Below, in pieces: positions 52,758 to 59,460 of a stretch of DNA of 64,000 nt. The translations under genes and the position numbers were made by a program. The stretch is from contig NZ_BMVE01000011.1 of assembly GCF_014650555.1 (NCBI RefSeq), positions 62,001 through 126,000 of the forward strand, written 5' to 3'. Position 1 is the stretch's first letter. Each line of letters begins with the position of its first letter. Origin of the DNA: Streptomyces goshikiensis (GTDB lineage Bacteria; Actinomycetota; Actinomycetes; Streptomycetales; Streptomycetaceae). The notes beneath the pieces were generated by a model, which was not told the DNA's origin, ran no database searches, and saw only the letters and a program-made list of their open reading frames with translations.

Positions 52758-53387
52758 GTGACCACAAGCGCATTCGCGGAGCTGCAGAGCGACGGGATCC
52801 GCCGGCCCTTCAGGCCGCGCGAACAGATGCTGCGTCAAGGCGACGACGGGACCCATGTCCTGCTCCTCACCAGCGGCGTCGCACGCGTGGTGCTCGGCAG
52901 GGCAGATGGAACAGAGCTCTGGCTGGCGCATCGCGGCCCCGGTTCGCTGCTCGGGGAAATGGCCGTGGTCCACGGCGCCCTGCGCAACGCCCACGTGTTC
53001 GCCGTCGGCCCCTGCACGACGGTCCTCGTGCGGTCGGACACGTTCCTGCGCCGCATCGAGCGGCATGAGCTCGCCTGCGCGCTCTACCGCCACACGCTGG
53101 CGAGGCAGCACGAACAGGACATCGCCCACAGCGAGCAGTGGAGCCTTCCGGTGAAGACCCGGCTGGCGCGCTTCCTCTTGCGCTTCGTCGACTTCTCCAC
53201 CCCCTGCGGCCAGATCACCGGCTGGACGCAGGAAGAACTCGCCAGAGCCATCGGGGCTTCCCACATCGCCGTCAAGTCGGCCCTGAAGGCATGGAAGGCA
53301 TCCGGAACGGTGGAGGTAGGACGTCGCGTGATCAGCGTCAACGATCTGAGAGCGCTGCGGATCCTGGCCGGCGAGCCCATCACCTGA
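52758..53387 (+). CDS. Crp/Fnr-family regulator with cyclic-nucleotide-binding domain
   Basis: 209-aa transcription factor. Residues 10-110 form the cNMP-binding jelly roll. The phosphate-binding cassette reads G66-E67-MAVVHGAL-R76-N-A78, which keeps the Gly-Glu and the Arg-x-Ala pattern of true cyclic-nucleotide binders. Residues about 150-205 form the Crp HTH (TGWTQEELARAIGASHIAVK). The start is GTG at 52758. It stands 137 bp before a four-gene operon that encodes an intact class III nucleotide cyclase. It is therefore a good candidate to sense that cyclase's product and to control the operon; this is inference. Confidence 0.85.
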   Translation: MTTSAFAELQSDGIRRPFRPREQMLRQGDDGTHVLLLTSGVARVVLGRADGTELWLAHRGPGSLLGEMAVVHGALRNAHVFAVGPCTTVLVRSDTFLRRIERHELACALYRHTLARQHEQDIAHSEQWSLPVKTRLARFLLRFVDFSTPCGQITGWTQEELARAIGASHIAVKSALKAWKASGTVEVGRRVISVNDLRALRILAGEPIT

Positions 53388-53411
53388 CCCCTCCACCCGC
53401 GCGTGACCGCC

Positions 53412-53440
53412 TTCACACTCCGAGGGGATATTTGTATCCA
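53412..53440 (+). promoter_or_regulatory. candidate promoter and operator of the cyclase operon
   Basis: TTCACA (53412-53417) and TATCCA (53435-53440) are 17 bp apart. Overlapping the -10 is the inverted repeat GGATA-TTTG-TATCC (53426-53439). A repressor or the Crp-like protein bound here would block or control transcription of the operon at 53525. Confidence 0.45.
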
Positions 53441-53524
53441 CTGGCCTCGGTGAAGCACGCGCATGCTCGGAATCGGCCGCTCTCGCGGTCCCCACCACCA
53501 TCCCTCTGCGGCAGGAGCTTCGCC

Positions 53525-54322
53525 ATGCCCGAACCGCGGCCTGAACACGCCGCTCTGCCCGCTCCCCTGGGCATCCTCGGATTCGACTTCGTGGGTTTCA
53601 CCGATCTGGCGGCCGTACACCACGCGCCGGTCAGTGCACTGATCGAGCAGATCGTGCACCGCTCGCTCGTGACGGCAGGACTCGGCGAGCTGTGGGACAC
53701 CAAACGCTTCCCCGCGAACACGGGCGACGGAATCGTCTTCGGCTTCGACACCCGCTCTCTCCCCTCGGTCCTCTCCCCCTACCTCGACGTCCTGGAACAG
53801 GACCTCGTCCGGCACAACGCCACCTCGCCGGGGCCACGTGTACGCCTGCGTGTCGCCATCCACCTCGGCCCGCTGCCGGACTCCGGGGCGCCGGGCGACG
53901 GCAACGGGACCGCACGGAACGACACGCATCGGCTACTGGACTCCACACCCGTCAAACAGGCCCTCAAGGAGGCGGATCCGGAGGCCACCCACGTGGCCGC
54001 GATCATCTCCCAGCGCGTCTTCGAGGACGTGGTGCTGGGGGGTTACACGGCCCTGCACCCCGCCCGTTGCATCGCGGTGGAGGCGACCGTACCCGGCAAG
54101 CGCTTCGCGCAGCCCGCATGGGTGTACGTTCCCCGCCCTTCCGGGGACCTTCTGCGCCTCGGGCCCGCTCCGGCCGCTCCCCGCACCCTCCGGCCGAAGC
54201 CGCTCCCGCTGTCCTGCGGCCACTTCGACTACGCCCTGTCCCTCAAGCACCTCGCGCAGGCCTGCGAGGAAGCAGCGGACGCACTGCGCCCGCTCGCCCC
54301 GGGTCGGGGGGTAGGCGCATGA
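53525..54322 (+). CDS. class III nucleotide cyclase-like protein
   Basis: 265 aa with a stand-alone class III (adenylate/guanylate) cyclase domain over residues 15-175. The metal-binding aspartates are D21 in GFDFVGFTDL and D68 in NTGDGIVFGF. The transition-state Asn and Arg are N132 and R136 in ARNDTHRLL, so the active site looks complete. The nucleotide base cannot be predicted. About 90 residues follow the domain without known motif. ATG at 53525 has AGGAG 7 bp upstream. It starts an operon whose later genes overlap by 4 bp each. Similar soluble cyclases are the signal makers of Pycsar (cCMP/cUMP) defence systems. Confidence 0.75.
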   Translation: MPEPRPEHAALPAPLGILGFDFVGFTDLAAVHHAPVSALIEQIVHRSLVTAGLGELWDTKRFPANTGDGIVFGFDTRSLPSVLSPYLDVLEQDLVRHNATSPGPRVRLRVAIHLGPLPDSGAPGDGNGTARNDTHRLLDSTPVKQALKEADPEATHVAAIISQRVFEDVVLGGYTALHPARCIAVEATVPGKRFAQPAWVYVPRPSGDLLRLGPAPAAPRTLRPKPLPLSCGHFDYALSLKHLAQACEEAADALRPLAPGRGVGA

Positions 54323-55071
54323 CACAGGTCCCGGAAACCCGGCTCTGCGACGCCATTGCAAGGCACCTCGCCGCGTTACCGCCCGAGCCTCCCACCCTCG
54401 TCGTGACCAAAGCCGACCACGGCACCTTGAGGCTGACGCCGACGGAGGCCAGGGAGGTGCTGTACGGACCCGAAACGGACGAGCGGCTGCGTGGTGCCGT
54501 CTGGCGGCAAGCAGTCTCGGCCGCCCAGCGGGAGACATCGGCCACCGGACCCTGGCAGTTGCTGGCCATCTGGCTGGCACTGCCGCGCCTGTACCGCACG
54601 GTGCACAGGGCCGCGGCCCGCTTCGGAGCCGACCCGGCCGACGTCCAGGCGGAGGCAGTACTGGGACTGCTCGAACAACTGGCCAGCGTCGACCCGGAGA
54701 AGCCGGACCTCGCCGACACGCTGACCGGCGCCGCTCGCCGACGGGCATGGGCCCTGGCCGCGCAGTCCGCCGGACAGACATGCGTGGCCGACATCGCCGC
54801 GATCGCGGCCGCCCGCCTCGCCCACGACCCGAGCGCCATGCCCGCCGAGCCGGAGCACGGCTGGGAGCTGGGGATCGACCCGCCCGCCCGTGCGGACGGG
54901 CTGTCCGCCTCGATCCGGTTCACCGCCTCGCCCGCCCAGATCGAAGGCGAGCGGCTGGGCGCGCTGGCCCAGGGGCTGGGCCTGCGGGAAATCGTCCACC
55001 GGGCCCGGCGGCCCGGTGAGGGAACTCTGATCGGAACCCTGTCCCTGCGGCCGGCCGGAGAACGCCGATGA
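54319..55071 (+). CDS. unknown protein with weak sigma-region-2-like helices and a TTA codon
   Basis: 250-aa, helix-rich protein. The part WLALPRLYRTVHRAAARFGA and DVQAEAVLGLLEQLASVD (about 76-120) has the look of sigma region 2 helices, but no region 4 follows, so I do not call it a sigma factor. Codon 20 is TTA (54376-54378), readable only by the bldA tRNA, which could delay its synthesis to late growth. It overlaps both neighbours by 4 bp. Function unknown; it may be an adaptor between the cyclase and the effector. Confidence 0.6.
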   Translation: MTQVPETRLCDAIARHLAALPPEPPTLVVTKADHGTLRLTPTEAREVLYGPETDERLRGAVWRQAVSAAQRETSATGPWQLLAIWLALPRLYRTVHRAAARFGADPADVQAEAVLGLLEQLASVDPEKPDLADTLTGAARRRAWALAAQSAGQTCVADIAAIAAARLAHDPSAMPAEPEHGWELGIDPPARADGLSASIRFTASPAQIEGERLGALAQGLGLREIVHRARRPGEGTLIGTLSLRPAGERR

Positions 55072-55385
55072 GTGAACGAAAAGGCCCCCCTCTGTCGTTC
55101 GCGGAGGCCTTCGACCTCCCGCTGAGCATGGATCTCCGTACCGCCGCGAGGGCCTTCGGTGTATGCCCGGGCACCGCCTACAAGCTGATCCGCCTGGGGC
55201 AGTTCCCGTGCCCGGTACTCCGGCTCGGGCGCCGCTACTGCATCCCCACGTCCTTCGTCCTGCGCGCCCTCGGCATCGAGGAGAGGCCCGTATACGCCGT
55301 CGACTTGGAGGCCGGAGCCGACTACGCCGACCACGCCGCCGAAGCCACGCACACCGCCCACCACGACAAGGAGTACCGCGCATGA
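55068..55385 (+). CDS. small HTH_17/MerR-like DNA-binding protein
   Basis: 105 aa. Residues about 20-70 are a winged HTH of the excisionase/HTH_17 type: MDLRTAARAFGVCPGTAYKL then IRLGQFPCPVLRLGRRYCIP. The C-terminal 35 residues are acidic and His-rich. It overlaps the genes on both sides by 4 bp. Excisionase-like proteins occur in mobile elements, but no integrase or att site is present here, so a transcriptional regulator for this operon is the simpler reading. Confidence 0.75.
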   Translation: MSERKGPPLSFAEAFDLPLSMDLRTAARAFGVCPGTAYKLIRLGQFPCPVLRLGRRYCIPTSFVLRALGIEERPVYAVDLEAGADYADHAAEATHTAHHDKEYRA

Positions 55386-56518
55386 CCGCCACCACCACCG
55401 AGGCCACCACCGCCACCGCCGCGGCCGCCGACGGCCAGGACCGCGCCTTCAGCTGCTTCGTCATCGGCCCGATCGGCGACGACCTCGCCGTTCCCGGTAC
55501 CGCGGCCGCGACGGCATACGAGTCCGCTCTCGAAGTCTTCGAGAAGGTGATCCGCCCGGCCTGCGCGCGGTTCGGCATCGCCCCGGTACGGGCCGACGAG
55601 CTCGCCGGCGCCGGGGAGATCACCGAGCAGATCTGCCGTCACGTCCTCATGGCCGACATCGTCATCGCCGACGTGGGCGGGGGCAACGCCAACGTCATGT
55701 ACGAACTCGGTCTCCGCCACGCCATCGGAAAGCCCGCGATCCACATCGGGGAGAACGGGCAGCTCCCCTTCGACATCTCCCCGATCCGCACCATCCGTTT
55801 CACGCGCTCCCGCAATGGCCTCATCGAGGCGCGCAGGAACCTGGAGAAGGCCCTGTACGAGGGCATCCACAACGGCTTCGACCTGCTGACCCCCGCGAGG
55901 ATCCTCCAAGGGAAGCAGATCCCGCCCGAAGCGGTGGACGAGGGCCCCGAAGACGAGCCGGCGGACGAGGACGCCCCGGGGCTCATTGACCGGTTCGTCG
56001 CGATCGAAGAGCAGATGGACGCCCTCACCGGTGACGCTGACGCCATGGCGGAGGCGCTCGCCCGCATCGCGGCGGCCACCCAGGAGTCCACCCCGGAGAT
56101 GGAACGCGCCAACCAGCCGGGCTTCCCGCTCAGCGCCCGGATGCCGCTGCTGATGAAGTACGCCTCGGCCATCAGCGAACCGGCCGCGGACCTCAAGGAC
56201 AGTGCGAAGCGGTTCGCGGAGCGAATGAGCGAGGTCGACACCGCGGTGAACGCCGCCCTGGACTTCCACCAAGCCATTCCGCCGGGCGAACGCAGTGACA
56301 GCGACGACGAGTTCATCAGCGGACTGATCGGCACAGCTGAAGGCACCCGGCAGGCCATGGAAGGCGTCAAGGCCTTCGGCACGGCGATCAAGTCGATGAT
56401 CGGGATGAGCAGGGAACTGCGCGGGCCCGCCAAGGACATCGCCGCCGCGCTCAAGGAGGTCGGCACCGTCATCGCCCGCATCGACGCGTGGGAGCGACGC
56501 GCCCGCACCCTCAGCTGA
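55382..56518 (+). CDS. putative effector with N-terminal nucleoside deoxyribosyltransferase/TIR-like domain
   Basis: 378 aa. Residues about 20-160 form an N-glycosidase-like (NDT/TIR-related) domain: CFVIGPIGD (25-33), the strand ADIVIADVGGGNANVMYELG (91-110) with the family's Asn pair and likely catalytic E108, and KPAIHIGENGQLPFDISPIR. Domains of this fold serve as NAD+-cleaving or nucleotide-cleaving effectors in bacterial immunity. The remaining 200 residues are acidic then helical (coiled-coil-like) with no membrane helix or cNMP-binding domain. It is last in the cyclase operon and followed by a terminator. The effector role is inferred. Confidence 0.65.
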   Translation: MTATTTEATTATAAAADGQDRAFSCFVIGPIGDDLAVPGTAAATAYESALEVFEKVIRPACARFGIAPVRADELAGAGEITEQICRHVLMADIVIADVGGGNANVMYELGLRHAIGKPAIHIGENGQLPFDISPIRTIRFTRSRNGLIEARRNLEKALYEGIHNGFDLLTPARILQGKQIPPEAVDEGPEDEPADEDAPGLIDRFVAIEEQMDALTGDADAMAEALARIAAATQESTPEMERANQPGFPLSARMPLLMKYASAISEPAADLKDSAKRFAERMSEVDTAVNAALDFHQAIPPGERSDSDDEFISGLIGTAEGTRQAMEGVKAFGTAIKSMIGMSRELRGPAKDIAAALKEVGTVIARIDAWERRARTLS

Positions 56519-56526
56519 CCGGTGCG

Positions 56527-56568
56527 CCAGGGGGCCGGGCCGCTGGTCGGTCCGGCCCCTGGTCCTTT
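56527..56568 (+). terminator. terminator of the cyclase operon
   Basis: CCAGGGGGCCGG (56527-56538) pairs with CCGGCCCCTGG (56552-56562) with one bulged G, followed by TCCTTTCTC. It is 9 bp after the effector stop codon. Confidence 0.75.
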
Positions 56569-56789
56569 CTCGCCACCTCGGGCAACCGGCCCGAGGTGGC
56601 ACGGCGGAAGCGGCGCACCCGCTTCGGGCAGGCCCGGGTGGGCGGCGGGGCTTCGGGTGGGCGGGGGTGGATTCGGACGTGCGGCGGGAAGGCGGGGAAC
56701 GGGGTCGGTGGCGCGCCGATACTGAAGGCTCCGCTCCGGGCCCAGAGCGCGCACACGTTCATGTCACTCGACGCAGAGGATGAACTGAC

Positions 56790-58436
56790 GTGGCCTCAGC
56801 CGATTTCACCCGCTCTCCCGCACCGCTCCCGCCCGTCTCGCTGTACCCCGAGCTCGACGCGGCCGCCCTCACCGCCTACGCCGCCGCCCTCGAAACCGGT
56901 GAAGCGCGCGGGCTCTCCCCCGCGCGGGCCGCGGAGGTCGAGGAGTTCCGGTCCGTCGCCGTCTTCAGCCGCGGCAAGGTCACCGGCGCCGACGGGGACC
57001 TGCTGGACGCCGCGCTGTGGCGGCACACCGGGCCCGAGCCGCGGGCCGTGATCGTGATGCCCTCGCCGTGGACGGACCTCGGCTGGCTCTCGTACGCCGT
57101 GCAGGCCACCCTCTTCGCGGCCCGCGGCTACGACGTGCTCGCCTACACCGCCCGCGGGTTCGCCGGCTCGCTCGGCGAGGTCGACGTCGCGGGTCCGCTC
57201 GACGTCGCCGACGGCAGCCGCGCCCTGGACCACCTCATCGAGCGCTGCGCCGGCCAGGTCACCAGGGTCGGCTTCCTCGGGGCCTCGTACGGCTCCGGCA
57301 TCAGCCAGCTCGTCGCCGCGCACGACACCCGCGTCGACGCCGTCGTGGCGCTCAGCACCTGGGGCGACCTCGGGGAGGTGTTCTACGAGAACTCCACCCG
57401 CCGCACCGCCGCCGTGCGGGCACTGCTCGACGCGGCCGCGCGGGCGCGGCTGAGCCCGCAGACGCGCAGCGTGTTCGAGAACGTCCTCACCGACCGGGAC
57501 GTCCAGGGCACCCTGCGCTGGGCGGAGAAGCGCTCGCCCTTCAGCCACGTCAAGGAGCTCAACCGGAGGCAGGTGCCGGTGTTCTTCTCGCACGCCTGGC
57601 ACGAGACGCTCTTCCCCGGCAACCAGACGCTCAAGATGTTCAACGAGCTCACCGGCCCCAAGCGCCTCGACTACTCCATCGGCGACCACTGCGGCCCCGA
57701 GATGTCCGGCCTGCTCGGCCTGCCCAACCGGATCTGGACGGACGCCCACCGCTGGTTCGACCAGCACCTGCGCGGCATCGGCACCGGCATCGCCGACGAG
57801 GGCCAGGTGATCGGCGAGGTCATGTGGAGCCGGGCCCTGGAGCCGCGCCCCGGCTGGCACTCGCTCACCGAGGGGATCCGCCGCCTCTACCTCGGCTCCG
57901 GCGGGGAGCTCGCGGGCCGCCCCGAGGCCGGCTGGAGCACGCCCGTGCTGTGCGGCGTCGACACCCCGGCGGCCGTCGCCGACGCGATCGTGCGGGCCGG
58001 GTACGCGGAGATGGCCGGGCGCCCGAAGCGCTACCCGGCCCGTGACATCGACCGCACCGTCGCGGCCGTGTGGGCCACGCCGCCGGTGGAGGAGACCACC
58101 CGGCTGCGCGGAACACCGCGGCTGCGGGTCACCTACCGGGCCGCGAACCCGGGCTCCAGCTTCGTCGCGTACCTCTTCGACCAGGCGCCCGACGGCTCGG
58201 CGCACATCGTCACGCACGCCCCGTACACCGACCGCGGCCCCGAGCCGGACCGCCTGGTCGGCGCGGACCTCGAACTCCAGGCCACGGCCTACGACGTCCC
58301 GCGCGGGCACCGCCTGCTGCTGGTGCTCGACGCGCTCGACCCGTTCTACGGGGACGCCAACCTGCCCCGCGCGACCCTGGCGTTCACCTCGCCGGAGGCG
58401 ACGCCGAGCTGCCTGGAGCTGCCGCTGGGAGGCTGA
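56790..58436 (+). CDS. CocE/NonD-family hydrolase (X-Pro dipeptidyl-peptidase S15 type)
   Basis: 548 aa. The alpha/beta-hydrolase domain has the nucleophile elbow GASYGSG (about residue 168), acid and His segments in FFSHAWHETLFPGNQ and GDHCGPEMSG, and the C-terminal beta-rich domain seen in cocaine esterase and S15 peptidases (YLFDQAPDGSAHIVTHAPYT). No signal peptide is visible, so it is cytosolic. Ester or peptide hydrolase; substrate unknown. About 270 bp separates it from the cyclase operon. Confidence 0.88.
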   Translation: MASADFTRSPAPLPPVSLYPELDAAALTAYAAALETGEARGLSPARAAEVEEFRSVAVFSRGKVTGADGDLLDAALWRHTGPEPRAVIVMPSPWTDLGWLSYAVQATLFAARGYDVLAYTARGFAGSLGEVDVAGPLDVADGSRALDHLIERCAGQVTRVGFLGASYGSGISQLVAAHDTRVDAVVALSTWGDLGEVFYENSTRRTAAVRALLDAAARARLSPQTRSVFENVLTDRDVQGTLRWAEKRSPFSHVKELNRRQVPVFFSHAWHETLFPGNQTLKMFNELTGPKRLDYSIGDHCGPEMSGLLGLPNRIWTDAHRWFDQHLRGIGTGIADEGQVIGEVMWSRALEPRPGWHSLTEGIRRLYLGSGGELAGRPEAGWSTPVLCGVDTPAAVADAIVRAGYAEMAGRPKRYPARDIDRTVAAVWATPPVEETTRLRGTPRLRVTYRAANPGSSFVAYLFDQAPDGSAHIVTHAPYTDRGPEPDRLVGADLELQATAYDVPRGHRLLLVLDALDPFYGDANLPRATLAFTSPEATPSCLELPLGG

Positions 58437-58450
58437 CCGGCGGCCCGCCC

Positions 58451-58496
58451 CCACCCGCCCGCCCGGCCGGACCCCCACGGCCGGGCGGGCGGGGGT
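58451..58496. terminator. GC hairpin between convergent genes
   Basis: A stem of about 15 bp (58454-58468 with 58479-58493) between the CocE-type hydrolase and the DMT transporter, likely ending both transcripts. Confidence 0.6.
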
Positions 58497-58512
58497 CGGG
58501 GGCACGTGGGTG

Positions 58513-59451
58513 TCAGGCGTCCGGCGCGCGCCGGCGGCGGGTCTGGGAGCGGACCGCTCCCATGCTGGCCGCGATCACCAGGGCGATCGCCAGCGCGTCC
58601 AGGCCGGACATGGCCTGGTGGAGGACGAGGAAGCCGGCCGCGGCGGCGATCGCCGGTTCCAGGCTCATCAGGATCGCGAAGGTCGGGGCCGGCAGGCGCC
58701 GCAGGGCGAGCAGCTCCAGGGTGTACGGGAGGACGGACGACAGCACCGCCACGCCGACGCCGAGGGCCAGGGTGCCGGGGAGCAGCAGGTCGGAGCCGGC
58801 TTCGAGCACGCCCAGCGGGAGGGACAGGAGCGCCGCCACCGCCATGGCCAGGGCGAGGCCGTCCGCCTGGGGGAAGCGGCGGCCGGTGCGGGCGCTGAAG
58901 ACGATGTACGCCGCCCACATCCCGCCCGCGCCCAGGGCGAGGGCGGCGCCGAGGGGGTCCAGGCCGCCGAAGCCGCCGCCGCCGTGCGTGGACAGCAGGA
59001 CCACCCCGGCCAGGGCCAGACCGGCCCAGAGCAGATTGACCAGGCGGCGGGAGACGGCGACGGAGAGCGCCAGCGGGCCGAGGACCTCCAGGGTCACGGC
59101 CGGGCCGAGCGGGATGCGGTCGATGGCCTGGTAGAAGAGGCCGTTCATGCCGGCCATGGTCACGCCGAACCAGACGACGGTGGTCCAGTCCGAGCGGGAG
59201 TACCCGCGCACCTTGGGGCGGCAGATCAGCAGGAGGACGACGGCCGCGGCGGCGAGGCGCAGCGTGACGACGCCGGCGGCGCCGACGCGGGGCATCACCA
59301 TGACCGCGAGGGCGGCGCCGAACTGCACCGAGATCCCCGCCGAGACCACCAGCGCGACCGGGCCCAGCGGGGAGGGGCGGGCGCTGCCGCCGGCTCCGGT
59401 GGCCCGGGCTGCGGTGGCGGTGTGCGTCGGGGACGGGGAAGGTGCGGGCAT
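58513..59451 (-). CDS. EamA-family (RhtA-like) DMT permease
   Basis: 312-aa, ten-helix exporter with two EamA repeats. The first half has GISVQFGAALAVMVMPRVGA and LGPAVTLEVLGPLALSVAVS; the second has SSVLPYTLELLALRRLPAPT, typical of the threonine/homoserine exporter RhtA group. The last 15 residues are a basic tail. ATG at 59451. It lies next to the large Fe-S dehydrogenase gene (9-bp gap, same strand), so it may export a substrate or product of that enzyme. Confidence 0.88.
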   Translation of the reverse strand: MPAPSPSPTHTATAARATGAGGSARPSPLGPVALVVSAGISVQFGAALAVMVMPRVGAAGVVTLRLAAAAVVLLLICRPKVRGYSRSDWTTVVWFGVTMAGMNGLFYQAIDRIPLGPAVTLEVLGPLALSVAVSRRLVNLLWAGLALAGVVLLSTHGGGGFGGLDPLGAALALGAGGMWAAYIVFSARTGRRFPQADGLALAMAVAALLSLPLGVLEAGSDLLLPGTLALGVGVAVLSSVLPYTLELLALRRLPAPTFAILMSLEPAIAAAAGFLVLHQAMSGLDALAIALVIAASMGAVRSQTRRRRAPDA

Positions 59452-59460
59452 TTGTCCAGA

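Noticed and set aside
54319..55071. Calling the 250-aa protein an RNA polymerase sigma factor
   Set aside because: Only a weak region-2-like helix pair is visible and region 4 is absent.
55068..55385. Excisionase-like HTH protein as a sign of an integrative element
   Set aside because: No integrase, tRNA attachment site, direct-repeat boundary or replication gene was found within the window, and the gene is locked in an operon by 4-bp overlaps.
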